A stretch of DNA of 64,000 bases, taken from the NCBI GenBank assembly GCA_030148865.1, contig JASBSR010000024.1, positions 22,346-86,345 on the forward strand. The letters are read 5' to 3'. Of this stretch, positions 26,849 to 35,159 are shown one piece after another (within the stretch, counting starts at the first letter, position 1; each line of letters starts with the position of its first letter). Under the pieces are notes generated by a model. The model made no database searches. It saw only the letters and a program-made list of their open reading frames with translations, and was not told where the DNA came from. Position numbers and translations under genes: made by a program. The DNA comes from Gammaproteobacteria bacterium. Lineage in GTDB: Bacteria > Pseudomonadota > Gammaproteobacteria > SZUA-229.

Positions 26849-27805
26849 CTAACCAGTCGAGAGCACGGTGAATGTTATGTAGGCAGCATAACAAGCGAGT
26901 AATAGCATAGCTTCGGCCCGACTCAGTCGGCGACCGGTGGACAGAAACAATAACAGCAGTATCGCGGTCGCCAGCATCACCCACTGATCAAAATGTAGAA
27001 TCTGTGCGGGCAGTGTGAGCGGCTGGAGCGCCGAGGCAGCACCCAGTATGCCGAGCAGGTTGAATATATTGCTGCCCAGAATATTCCCGACAGCCACATC
27101 GGCATGTTTTCGTAGTGCAGCAATCACGGAAATAGTGAGCTCTGGTAGTGAAGTGCCAACAGCGACCAGGGTTAAACCAATCATGGTGTCAGAAACACCA
27201 AGAGCTGTTGCAATGCTGATGGCAGCAGTAAGAAATAACTGCGAGCCGCCAATGAGAGCGGCAAATCCCGCAGCGATCATGAACATGGTTAAGATCATCG
27301 GGGTTGGTACAAGTGTAACTTCGACAGCCTCGGCACAGTGCATCTCGGCTGCGGCAAGATATTTTTCGCCCCGGTATGCCCAGATTAAATATAGCGTTAA
27401 TGCTGCCAGTAAAATGAAAGCATCAAAGTATGACAGTAAGCTATCATTGCTGAGGATCACAAATAAAACGCTGGCGAAGATTACAGTAACCGCGTCACGC
27501 CTGAGCGCCAGAGGTGTCACATTCAGTGGTGAGATTAGTGCTGTAATGCCGAGAATTAATAATATATTGGCAATATTGCTGCCGACCACATTGCCAATAG
27601 CAATATTTGGCTGAGCACTAAGAGCAGCATTCACCGACACCACCAGCTCGGGTGCTGAAGTGCCAAAGCCGACGATGGTCAGCCCCATTAACAATGGTGA
27701 AACTCCAAGCCGTCTGGCGGTACCGATAGCGCCGCGGATCAGTGATTCACCTCCGAGAGTTAGTAGCGCCAGTCCTACGAACAAAATCGCAAGGTTGTAT
27801 AACAT
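26849..27805 (-). CDS. Calcium/sodium antiporter, YrbG family
   Basis: A 318-residue inner-membrane exchanger with about ten helices. The two alpha repeats of the CaCA superfamily are visible: GLTIVGFGTSAPELVVSVNA then GNVVGSNIANILLILG in the first half, and GLTLVAVGTSLPELTISVIA then GNILGSNIFNLLGILG in the second. Each holds the conserved GTS-PE and GSN residues that bind the cations. It is convergent with the globin gene and lies five bases after the DUF1415 gene on the same strand. Confidence 0.93.
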   Translation of the reverse strand: MLYNLAILFVGLALLTLGGESLIRGAIGTARRLGVSPLLMGLTIVGFGTSAPELVVSVNAALSAQPNIAIGNVVGSNIANILLILGITALISPLNVTPLALRRDAVTVIFASVLFVILSNDSLLSYFDAFILLAALTLYLIWAYRGEKYLAAAEMHCAEAVEVTLVPTPMILTMFMIAAGFAALIGGSQLFLTAAISIATALGVSDTMIGLTLVAVGTSLPELTISVIAALRKHADVAVGNILGSNIFNLLGILGAASALQPLTLPAQILHFDQWVMLATAILLLLFLSTGRRLSRAEAMLLLACYAAYITFTVLSTG

Positions 27806-27810
27806 AAGTG

Positions 27811-28362
27811 TTAATCCTTCCTGGGCAGCAAACAGTCTTGCAACAGGGCCTGCATTACACCTGATCCAAGTTTATTTAGTTGTGCGATATTATTGTCAGG
27901 AATTTCCAGCGTGTCAGGATGACTGGCAATTGCGTGTTCGAGGCTGGCTTCCCTTAGCAAATGCAGTATCGGATACGGAGATTTATTGCTGTAGTTCTCG
28001 ACGTCATCCTGGGCGGTATCGCTAAACTGATAGTCGGGATGAAAACTGGCAACCTGGTAAATGCCATCCAGTTTCATTGACAGCAGCAGTTCGTCTGCGG
28101 TATTTAAAAAATCGTTGTAATCATAAAAGTCCTGCAGAATGTATGGATGTATCAGTAAAGTGGTTTCGATGAGGTCGGAAACGTTGAGTCGTTCCAGCTC
28201 GGATTGCAGTGCAGCTAACAGCTGAATTTCTGTGGTTGCATCGCTGACAGTAAAGCGAATTCTGTTTTTAATCAGTTCACGTTTTGCAAAAGGGCACAGA
28301 TTAAGATCAATCACCATGGTTTGCAGCCAGCGCTGAACCGAATCAATAATATTATTTTCCAT
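27811..28362 (-). CDS. DUF1415 family protein
   Basis: A 183-residue protein with the DUF1415 hallmark near the start, VIDLNLCPFAKRELIKNRIRF, and later VASFHPDYQFSDTAQDDVEN and NKSPYPILHLLRE. No signal or membrane segment. The family is widespread in gammaproteobacteria without known function. Its stop is five bases from the antiporter start, so they are co-transcribed. Confidence 0.9.
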   Translation of the reverse strand: MENNIIDSVQRWLQTMVIDLNLCPFAKRELIKNRIRFTVSDATTEIQLLAALQSELERLNVSDLIETTLLIHPYILQDFYDYNDFLNTADELLLSMKLDGIYQVASFHPDYQFSDTAQDDVENYSNKSPYPILHLLREASLEHAIASHPDTLEIPDNNIAQLNKLGSGVMQALLQDCLLPRKD

Positions 28363-28422
28363 AATGCAAGATCGTTTTGTGCGACAGGGGGATACTGCGG
28401 CTATTAATAAATGGCCGTGGTA

Positions 28423-28761
28423 TTACAGCAACCTGGTACCCAGGGGGATAGCCTTATCTGGAACACAGAGTGCGACATCACCGTTTGCATCATGAAAACC
28501 CGTGACCAGACACTCAGATTTCATGGGTCCAATCTGTTTGCTAGGGAAATTCACCACAGCGACAACCAGTTTACCTACCAGTTCTGCACAGTCATACAGC
28601 TGGGTGATCTGGGCACTGGACTTGCGCACGCCGAGCTCGCTACCAAAATCCACGTGAAGGATATATGCGGGTTTGCGTGCCTCTGGAAAAATTTCAGCAC
28701 CTATAATTTTGCCAACACGTAGCTCAATTTTTACAAATTCATCCCAGGTAATGGTCGTCAT
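28423..28761 (-). CDS. csaA: CsaA-type tRNA-binding-domain protein
   Basis: A 112-residue single-domain protein of the EMAP II / tRNA-binding OB fold. It starts TITWDEFVKIELRVGKIIGA, continues ARKPAYILHVDFGSELGVRK and SSAQITQLY, and has VVNFPSKQIGPMKSECLVTG, all typical of CsaA. CsaA binds tRNA and has been reported to have chaperone-like, secretion-related activity. It lies just upstream of the DUF1415 gene on the same strand, and its start region backs onto the nrt control region. Confidence 0.93.
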   Translation of the reverse strand: MTTITWDEFVKIELRVGKIIGAEIFPEARKPAYILHVDFGSELGVRKSSAQITQLYDCAELVGKLVVAVVNFPSKQIGPMKSECLVTGFHDANGDVALCVPDKAIPLGTRLL

Positions 28762-28902
28762 TGCAGGGCCAGCCGTTGTAAGCGAATAAAATACCCAGGG
28801 TCAGCAGGACTGGACAGGTGAGTGCGCGGAAACATAGTTGTTCACCTGTCATGGGCGTGTGAAAGCCGATTATCCTGCCGCGCAGGTGTGAAAACAAGTC
28901 TG

Positions 28903-28919
28903 TGCACCATCGACGTGCG
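28903..28919 (+). promoter_or_regulatory. Probable NtrC-binding site upstream of nrtABC
   Basis: TGCACC-N5-CGTGCG matches the NtrC dyad TGCACC-N5-GGTGCA at 10 of 12 positions. It is centred about 116 bases upstream of the start point predicted from the sigma-54 promoter at 29001, a normal enhancer distance. A second site was not clear. Confidence 0.5.
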
Positions 28920-29000
28920 CGCATTCCAATTACGAACATAAATAGTGCGTAGATCTCGCCACATCAGATTAAAGTCCTGTGATATCAGTCGCCTGCAGAT

Positions 29001-29016
29001 TGGCACAGCATTTGCT
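29001..29016 (+). promoter_or_regulatory. Sigma-54 (-24/-12) promoter of nrtABC
   Basis: TGGCAC-N5-TTGCT matches the RpoN consensus TGGCAC-N5-TTGCW at every position, with GG and GC 12 bases apart as required. The predicted start point is about 29027. This indicates control by nitrogen limitation through an NtrC-type activator. Confidence 0.85.
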
Positions 29017-29031
29017 TATATACCACTAACA

Positions 29032-29117
29032 CGACTAATGGTGGTCGCTATTGAGTTCCTCGGGTAGCGGCACCCTGTTACTGGTTTATGGTTTCCAGTG
29101 ATGGGGTGTCGTTTTTT
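29032..29117 (+). promoter_or_regulatory. ANTAR-type leader attenuator (P1, P2 hexaloops and terminator) of nrtABC
   Basis: P1 at 29032-29047 is CGACU/GGUCG (last pair G-U) with hexaloop AAUGGU. P2 at 29062-29075 is GGGU/ACCC with hexaloop AGCGGC. Both loops have A at position 1 and G at position 4, the known ANTAR recognition pattern, and a 14-base linker separates them. The arm GGCACCC (29069-29075), which includes the 3' side of P2, also pairs with GGGUGUC (29104-29110); an inner ACUGG/CCAGU stem (29080-29084 with 29095-29099) and six U (29112-29117) complete an intrinsic terminator. P2 and terminator are thus mutually exclusive. Binding by the NasT-like protein is inferred. Confidence 0.75.
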
Positions 29118-29142
29118 CGGCGAGGAGATTGGAGTATTTAGA

Positions 29143-30558
29143 ATGAGAGCTGTATTCTTCAAACCACACACTGCTAACACTGGCGCTGTTTCAAAATCGC
29201 TTACCTGTATTCAAATCATTGTAATGCTGGCTGGCATCATGAGTATGGGGCTGGCTGGAGCTGAAACCAAGGGCCTCGAAAAAGAAGAGCTGAAATTTGG
29301 CTTTATCAAATTAACCGACATGGCACCGCTGGCAATTGCCTATGAAAAAGGTTACTTCGAAGATGAAGGCCTGTACGTTACCATCGAGCCACAGGCAAAC
29401 TGGAAAATATTACTGGATCGCGTCATCACCGGTGAGCTGGATGGTGCACACATGCTGGCGGGTCAGCCGCTGGGTGCGACCATCGGCTTTGGTACCAAAG
29501 CTCACATCGTCACTGCATTTTCGATGGATTTGAATGGCAATGGTATTACGGTATCGAACGCCGTCTGGCAGCAGATGAAACCCAATATCCCAAAAGACAA
29601 AAACGGTAAAGTTGTTCACCCAATCAAGGCGGATTATCTCAAGCCAGTCGTTGACAAATTCAAGCGCGAAGGCAAACCGTTTAAAATGGGTATGGTGTTT
29701 CCGGTCTCGACACATAACTATGAACTACGCTACTGGCTGGCAGCCGGGGGCATTAATCCGGGTTACTATGCGCCGAAAAAAGGCGATACTTCTGGCACCC
29801 TCAACGCAGACGCCCTGTTGTCTGTGACCCCGCCACCGCAAATGCCTTCCACCATGGAAGCGGGTACGATCTATGGTTATTGTGTCGGCGAACCCTGGAA
29901 TCAGCAGGCCGTGTTTATGGGTATAGGTGTGCCAGTAATTACTGACTATGAAATCTGGAAAGATAATCCAGAAAAAGTATTTGGTGTAACTGATGAATGG
30001 GCGAAAAAATATCCTAACACGCACAAAGCCGTATTAAAGGCATTGATACGTGCGGCCATGTGGCTAGATAAAAATGGTCTGGAAAATCGCAAAGAAGCCG
30101 CGAAAATTCTGGCTCGTCCCGAATATGTGGGCGCGGACTATGATGTTATCGCGAATTCGATGACCGGCACCTTCGAATATGAAAAAGGCGACAAGCGGTC
30201 AGTACCCGACTTTAATGTTTTTTTCAGAAACAACGCAACGTATCCGTATTATTCAGATGCCATCTGGTATCTCACCCAAATGCGCCGCTGGGGACAGATT
30301 GCAGACGAGAAGTCGGATAGCTGGTATGTCGATACCGCGAAAAGTGTGTATCGCCCGGATTTATACGCTGAAGCTGCAAAAGAACTGATCAAAGAAGGTA
30401 AGGCAAATGCCAAAGACTTTCCGAATTTCGACAAAGAAACTGGATTTAAACCGCCACAAAGTGAGTTCATCGACAATATTACTTACGACGGAACCCAGCC
30501 GAACGCGTATCTGAAGAAATTCAAGATAGGTTTGAAAGGCAAAGACACCGTTAAATAG
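29143..30558 (+). CDS. nrtA: NrtA, nitrate ABC transporter substrate-binding protein
   Basis: Periplasmic or membrane-anchored binding protein that captures nitrate. An upstream ATG at 29098 lies inside the terminator hairpin, so the ATG at 29143, with GGAG eight bases before it, is the start; this gives 471 residues. The N-terminus has a hydrophobic export segment near residues 18-37. The mature part begins [20 protein letters not shown] and has [15 protein letters not shown] and [13 protein letters not shown], hallmarks of NrtA/CmpA/NasF proteins. Nitrate rather than bicarbonate is inferred from the ANTAR/sigma-54 control. Confidence 0.9.
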   Translation: MRAVFFKPHTANTGAVSKSLTCIQIIVMLAGIMSMGLAGAETKGLEKEELKFGFIKLTDMAPLAIAYEKGYFEDEGLYVTIEPQANWKILLDRVITGELDGAHMLAGQPLGATIGFGTKAHIVTAFSMDLNGNGITVSNAVWQQMKPNIPKDKNGKVVHPIKADYLKPVVDKFKREGKPFKMGMVFPVSTHNYELRYWLAAGGINPGYYAPKKGDTSGTLNADALLSVTPPPQMPSTMEAGTIYGYCVGEPWNQQAVFMGIGVPVITDYEIWKDNPEKVFGVTDEWAKKYPNTHKAVLKALIRAAMWLDKNGLENRKEAAKILARPEYVGADYDVIANSMTGTFEYEKGDKRSVPDFNVFFRNNATYPYYSDAIWYLTQMRRWGQIADEKSDSWYVDTAKSVYRPDLYAEAAKELIKEGKANAKDFPNFDKETGFKPPQSEFIDNITYDGTQPNAYLKKFKIGLKGKDTVK

Positions 30559-30579
30559 CGTAATGATTTTTCGATAAGA

Positions 30580-30615
30580 CCTGATCTGTGTAAGCCTGCG
30601 CTAGCACAGATCAGG
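30580..30615 (+). other. Intercistronic hairpin between nrtA and nrtB
   Basis: CCTGATCTGTG (30580-30590) pairs perfectly with CACAGATCAGG (30605-30615), an 11-bp stem followed at once by the nrtB ribosome site AGGAG. No T-run follows. Such hairpins often stabilise the upstream binding-protein message and lower permease expression; that use is inferred. Confidence 0.6.
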
Positions 30616-30627
30616 CCAGGAGCAACG

Positions 30628-31626
30628 ATGAAAACTTTGATACTAAATATGTTGGCTAAATCTATAGCAGCGTTACAGGACAGAGTGAGCAAGCTTGATC
30701 GCCAGAAGTTGATACGGAACATTATGTTGCCGTTGTCTGCTTTTTTTATATTCCTGTTGTTGTGGGATGGTGCGGCGTCTCATATCGACACATCTTTGGG
30801 CAAACTGCCCGGCCCGGTACAGGTCTGGCAACAGGCGACTAATCTGGTCGCAGAGCACGAACGAGAACGAGACAAAGAAAGCGCGTTTTACCTGAGGCAG
30901 GAAAAACGAAATGCAATAAAACTTGAAGCTGACCCAGATGCCGAGGTTAAAATTAGGCCTTACACTGGCAAGCCGACATTTTTTGATCAGATACTCACTA
31001 GCCTGGGAACTGTGTTTGCCGGTTTTATGCTCGGTATCATAATCGCGATACCGGTGGGTATTGTCACCGGCCTGAACCAGTCGGTATATCGTGCGATTAA
31101 TCCTATTGTACAAATATTGAAGCCGGTGTCGCCATTAGCATGGCTGCCCATAGTAACCATGGTCGTCAGCGCGGTGTATGTTTCTGACGCCCCGTTTTTT
31201 GCCAAGTCGTTCGTGACGTCTGCTTTTACAGTGATGTTGTGTTGTTTATGGCCAACCTTAATCAATACAGCCGTTGGTGTATCGTCTGTCAATAAAGATT
31301 TAATCAATGTTTCAAAAGTGCTGAGACTGGGATGGTTTACTCATGTCTGGAAAATTGTATTGCCGTCATCGGTGCCCATGATATTTACAGGTCTGCGTCT
31401 CTCGCTGAGCATTGGCTGGATGGTATTAATTGCGGCTGAAATGCTGGCGCAGAATCCAGGTCTGGGCAAGTTTGTCTGGGATGAGTTTCAGAACGGCAGT
31501 TCAAACTCATTGGGAAGAATTATGGTGGCGGTGTTCGCCATAGGCATTATTGGTTTTGCACTCGACTGGATGATGCTGATGTTGCAGAAAAAAGTGAGCT
31601 GGGACAAGACTGCTGTGCTGCGTTAG
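30628..31626 (+). CDS. nrtB: NrtB, nitrate ABC transporter permease
   Basis: A 332-residue permease. Hydrophobic segments occur near residues 33-50, 125-150, 165-200, 205-225, 265-285 and 300-320. The EAA loop typical of this family is present (SKVLRLGWFTHVWKIVLPSS followed by VPMIFTGLRLSLSIGW). The N-terminal periplasmic insertion with charged residues (about 65-115) is usual for NrtB-type proteins. It works as a dimer with NrtC; the ribosome site AGGAGCAACG precedes the ATG. Confidence 0.93.
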   Translation: MKTLILNMLAKSIAALQDRVSKLDRQKLIRNIMLPLSAFFIFLLLWDGAASHIDTSLGKLPGPVQVWQQATNLVAEHERERDKESAFYLRQEKRNAIKLEADPDAEVKIRPYTGKPTFFDQILTSLGTVFAGFMLGIIIAIPVGIVTGLNQSVYRAINPIVQILKPVSPLAWLPIVTMVVSAVYVSDAPFFAKSFVTSAFTVMLCCLWPTLINTAVGVSSVNKDLINVSKVLRLGWFTHVWKIVLPSSVPMIFTGLRLSLSIGWMVLIAAEMLAQNPGLGKFVWDEFQNGSSNSLGRIMVAVFAIGIIGFALDWMMLMLQKKVSWDKTAVLR

Positions 31627-31666
31627 CGCGCCTTATACACATCAATAGAACATTGGAGTTGTTGCT

Positions 31667-32566
31667 ATGAGCAAAGATCATTTATCAATTGACCATGTGT
31701 CAATGGAGTTTCCGCTACCAGCTGGCGGTGCGTTCAAGGCGCTGGATAGTGTCAATATAAAAATTAAAAAAGGCGAGTTTGTCTCTTTAATCGGGCATTC
31801 CGGTTGTGGTAAATCAACCGTGCTCAATATTGTCGCTGGTTTATACCAGGCCAGCGCCGGCGGTGTGATACTCGATGGCCTGGAGGTTAATGAGCCGGCA
31901 CCGGATCGTGCAGTGGTGTTCCAGAATCATTCTTTGTTGCCGTGGTTGACCGCGTATCAGAATGTCGAGCTGGCGGTCAAACAGGTTTTTAAGAAACAAA
32001 AATCGAAAGCCGAAACACGTGAGTGGATTGAGCATAACCTCAGACTGGTACACATGGATCACGCTATGAACAAACGCCCTGACGAATTGTCCGGAGGCAT
32101 GAAGCAACGCGTCGGCATTGCGCGCGCACTGGCGATGCAGCCAAAAGTGCTGCTAATGGACGAACCCTTCGGCGCGCTCGATGCCTTAACGCGTGCGCAT
32201 ATGCAGGATTCGTTGATGGAAATCCAGGCAGAATTAAAAAATACTGTGATCATGATTACGCACGATGTTGATGAAGCCGTATTGTTGTCAGATAGAATTG
32301 TGATGATGACGAACGGTCCGGCTGCAACCATCGGTGAGGTGCTGGAAATTGATCTGGCGCGACCACGCGAGCGCGTTACCATGGCTGACACCCCGGAATA
32401 CAATCATTATCGTGCGCAGGTACTGAAATTTTTATATGAGCGTCAGCGCAACCCGGAAGCCCGGCATGCAGGTGGTAGCAGCGATATCGGAAAAAAGCCT
32501 CAGGCTGAAGCTGGTGCAACGCAGGCAGATGCCGCAACACACGCCGAAAATCAGGCCGCAGCCTGA
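31667..32566 (+). CDS. nrtC: NrtC/NrtD-type nitrate ABC transporter ATPase
   Basis: A 299-residue ATPase. Walker A GHSGCGKSTVLN near residue 43, Q-loop VVFQNHSLLPWLTAY, signature LSGGMKQRVGIARALAM, Walker B VLLMDEPFGALDALTR and switch histidine ITHDVDEA. It is a single-ATPase form without the NrtA-like regulatory domain that cyanobacterial NrtC carries. The last 45 residues are Ala/Gln-rich and low complexity. It ends eight bases from a convergent gene, and no terminator is visible. Confidence 0.93.
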   Translation: MSKDHLSIDHVSMEFPLPAGGAFKALDSVNIKIKKGEFVSLIGHSGCGKSTVLNIVAGLYQASAGGVILDGLEVNEPAPDRAVVFQNHSLLPWLTAYQNVELAVKQVFKKQKSKAETREWIEHNLRLVHMDHAMNKRPDELSGGMKQRVGIARALAMQPKVLLMDEPFGALDALTRAHMQDSLMEIQAELKNTVIMITHDVDEAVLLSDRIVMMTNGPAATIGEVLEIDLARPRERVTMADTPEYNHYRAQVLKFLYERQRNPEARHAGGSSDIGKKPQAEAGATQADAATHAENQAAA

Positions 32567-32574
32567 AGCTTTAA

Positions 32575-33852
32575 TTATTTATTGTCAGCAGACGATTCGT
32601 TGATCATGCTGGTGATGGTAGAAACCATTTCAGGGGCATCCCACTCGACGCTGCCGAACAGGGCGTAACGTATCCTGCCCTGTTTGTCGATGAGATAGCT
32701 GGTCGGGAAGGCAAACACGCCCCAGCGTTTTAGAGCCAGACCTTTACTGTCCATGACAACAGGAAAATTAACTTTAACTTTTGTGTCCAGAAATTCCTGA
32801 ATGGTCTGCTTATCCTCGGCCATGTTGACACCGAGGATGGCAAAATCCTGTTGTTGCATTAAATCCTGCAAACGTTGCATGGAGGGCATTTCGTGTACGC
32901 AGGGGGGGCACCAGCTTGCCCAGAAATTAACCAGCACCACCCTGCCTCTGACGTCTTTCAGGTCGATGATGACAGTATTCAAGTTTGGCAGACGCAGCTC
33001 GGGCGCCTGTGGCTTCCCTTTGTAAGTCTGTAAGCGGTGATCCTTTTTTTCAGTCCTGACACGGGGTGTTGCTGTGGTTTGTGCAACTGCTGTGCGCGGT
33101 GTCCGGCTATAGTCCGCCAGCAATTTGGCTGCCTGCATTAGCAGTGCGGGTAATGCAGTACTCAATTTGTGCTCAGCCTCACTGGCGTCAGGTCGGAAAT
33201 TAAAACGATCGCGCACCCCGGGCAAACGACGAATAAAAACATCGCTGCCACCATGTTCGAGTGCGGTAGTGGTGTCATTCAGTTTCCAGAACCAGGGCGA
33301 TTGCTCGGGTTGCAGAATAAACAGTGGCAGGTTGGTTGCACTGACCACAGGCATCAACGCTGCTGCTTCGCCGGGATCTGGTGTTTCAACATAAAACTTG
33401 GGACTCATGAGTATGGCACCGGCAAGCCCGAGTGCGCCCGGGTGCTGTTGTTGCCAGAGGTGTGCCCCGCGCAGCATCGGAATCGCGCCGCGACCAGTGC
33501 TGACCAGATACACCCGTTTGCCGGTTTTTGTAATCGCTTGCTGAATCAGGTCGCGCACCGTACTTGCCGGGATTTGTTCCAGGCTGCTGGCGACCGTGGG
33601 TAAAAAATAATCTTCGACCAGATTAAGTCGCCAGACCTCGATACCGTGACTGGCCAGGCGATCTGCGGTGCGGGTTTCAGAAACATGCGGGCCGGCCTCC
33701 GAGGGTAGCCAGAGGAAGAGCACAGCGCCATTGGCAGCGTGCTCAACAATGTTAATTTCATCGCCCGCCTGAGTGGTGACGACGTGCGGGCGTTGTTCAG
33801 CATGAATCGTAAACGAGAGTAACAGTAAGGGCAGGCAGCGCAACAGACTCAT
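32575..33852 (-). CDS. Fusion of an alpha/beta-hydrolase-like domain with a TlpA-type thioredoxin domain
   Basis: A 425-residue exported protein with a Sec signal ending near residue 18 (TIHAEQ). Residues about 20-245 look like a degenerate alpha/beta hydrolase: GAVLFLWLPSEAGP, RLASHGIEVWRLNLVEDYF and VYLVSTGRGAIPMLRGAHLW at the nucleophile elbow, where the expected GxSxG is not preserved. Residues about 285-425 are a TlpA/ResA thioredoxin domain with VLVNFWASWCPPCVHEMPSM, its CPPC redox pair, and the cis-proline segment AFPTSYLID. It probably reduces periplasmic disulfides; the N-terminal domain may bind rather than hydrolyse. Convergent with nrtC. Confidence 0.8.
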   Translation of the reverse strand: MSLLRCLPLLLLSFTIHAEQRPHVVTTQAGDEINIVEHAANGAVLFLWLPSEAGPHVSETRTADRLASHGIEVWRLNLVEDYFLPTVASSLEQIPASTVRDLIQQAITKTGKRVYLVSTGRGAIPMLRGAHLWQQQHPGALGLAGAILMSPKFYVETPDPGEAAALMPVVSATNLPLFILQPEQSPWFWKLNDTTTALEHGGSDVFIRRLPGVRDRFNFRPDASEAEHKLSTALPALLMQAAKLLADYSRTPRTAVAQTTATPRVRTEKKDHRLQTYKGKPQAPELRLPNLNTVIIDLKDVRGRVVLVNFWASWCPPCVHEMPSMQRLQDLMQQQDFAILGVNMAEDKQTIQEFLDTKVKVNFPVVMDSKGLALKRWGVFAFPTSYLIDKQGRIRYALFGSVEWDAPEMVSTITSMINESSADNK

Positions 33853-33889
33853 GACATTACTCTGTCGGATATGAAGGTACGCGCGCAGC

Positions 33890-34099
33890 TCAAACTTTTT
33901 TCAGAAAACAGGTTTTGAGCACGATGGTAGCCTTGCGTTTCCCACATTCGACTTCTTCGTCTTTGCTGGTCAGGCGCATTCCTTTATAGGTGGTGCCGTG
34001 TTTCAGGGTAGACGATGTGCCTTTGACTTTTAAATCTTTGATCACCTGCACGCTGTCGCCATCGCTTAGTTCGGTGCCATTACTGTCTCGTGTGCTCAT
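33890..34099 (-). CDS. PhnA/YjdM-type small protein lacking the zinc ribbon
   Basis: A 69-residue protein equal to the C-terminal domain of YjdM (PhnA): RDSNGTELSDGDSVQVIKDL then KVKGTSSTLKHGTTYKGMRL. The N-terminal zinc-ribbon of YjdM is absent, and the usual end is replaced by a cysteine-containing variant (VECGKRKATIVLKTCFLKKV). Despite its old name the family is not proven to act in phosphonate use. It lies between the TlpA fusion and pirin genes, same strand. Confidence 0.8.
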   Translation of the reverse strand: MSTRDSNGTELSDGDSVQVIKDLKVKGTSSTLKHGTTYKGMRLTSKDEEVECGKRKATIVLKTCFLKKV

Positions 34100-34134
34100 G
34101 AAGTTTCCGGCCAGATTGTCTGTTAAATATACAC

Positions 34135-35019
34135 TCAGCTGAGATGGCCCATCTTACCAGACTGATAATCGACTATCGCCTGCTGTATTTCTTCGCTGCT
34201 GTTCATGACAAAGGGTCCGTGGCCAACAATTGGTTCGGCAATCGGTTCGCCGCAGAGCAATAAGGCGGTGAGGTGGGCGGCATGGTCGATGCAGACGGTA
34301 TTGCCCGTACGATCAAACACCGCAGTTTCAGCGGCGTTGATGACGTGCGTATGGTTAATGCGTGCGCTGCCTTTGAGCACGACCAGCGCAGTAGTCCAGC
34401 CGTCAGGAACCGGGAGTATGGTTTTGCTGGCGCAATTGAGCCGTATATCGAGCACACTCATCGGCGTAAACGTTTTGCTCGGGCCTGTGCTGCCTGCGAA
34501 CTCGCCAGCGATGACGCGCACTCGACCTTCGCCATTTGGCAGCTTCACACTCGGAATGTGTTTGTCTGAAATACCCTGATAATGCGGCGGGTTCATTTTG
34601 TTTTTTGCCGGCAGATTGATCCAGAGCTGCACCATTTCGAATTTGCCACCGCGGCGGGCGTAGTTGCGGCCATGAAACTCTTCGTGCACCAGCCCCGATG
34701 CGGCGGTCATCCATTGCACGTCGCCGGGGCCGATACTGCCACCGCCGCCAGAAGAATCGCGATGCTCGATTTCACCATCATAGACTATCGTGACGGTTTC
34801 AAACCCGCGATGCGGGTGCTCACCGACACCGAGGCGTTTTTCGGTGGCCGGAAATTCAGTGGGACCGGCGTAATCCAGCATCAGGAACGGACTGAGTTTT
34901 GCCCCCAGCTGGGGATAGGCGAATAGTGTGCGCACCGGAAAACCATCGCCCACCCAGTGGCAGGCGGGGCTGCGCAGTAGACTACGCAATTGTTTACTGG
35001 AGTTTGAGCCGGTTTTCAT
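34135..35019 (-). CDS. Pirin family protein
   Basis: A 294-residue bicupin. The N-terminal cupin holds the metal-binding set: GVGEHPHRGFETVTIV near residue 65, IEHRDSSGG, and SGLVHEEFHGRNY, giving the His-His-His-Glu ligands. The second cupin (about 170-290) includes TALVVLKGSARINHTHVINA. Bacterial pirins act as quercetinase-like or redox-linked regulators; the exact role is unknown. It is divergent from the YeeN-type gene. Confidence 0.93.
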   Translation of the reverse strand: MKTGSNSSKQLRSLLRSPACHWVGDGFPVRTLFAYPQLGAKLSPFLMLDYAGPTEFPATEKRLGVGEHPHRGFETVTIVYDGEIEHRDSSGGGGSIGPGDVQWMTAASGLVHEEFHGRNYARRGGKFEMVQLWINLPAKNKMNPPHYQGISDKHIPSVKLPNGEGRVRVIAGEFAGSTGPSKTFTPMSVLDIRLNCASKTILPVPDGWTTALVVLKGSARINHTHVINAAETAVFDRTGNTVCIDHAAHLTALLLCGEPIAEPIVGHGPFVMNSSEEIQQAIVDYQSGKMGHLS

Positions 35020-35159
35020 GTGAAGATTTTATCTCCCGGGGACAGGTATACACGGTAATCGAGTCTCTGGAACCTATATCTATGTGGACAAATGGCTCCC
35101 AATACCAGGCCATAATCTGTAAAATTTGATTTTTCACCATACCAAAGAGTCATAATTAA

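Noticed and set aside
27015..27614. 199-codon plus-strand frame opposite the Ca/Na antiporter
   Set aside because: It is Ser/Thr/Ala-rich low-complexity sequence, antisense to a well-supported membrane protein gene.
29022..29045. ACCAC/GTGGT stem as hairpin P1 of the nrt leader
   Set aside because: Its left arm lies upstream of the start point predicted from the sigma-54 promoter and its loop is 14 bases; the CGACU/GGUCG stem with a hexaloop fits better.
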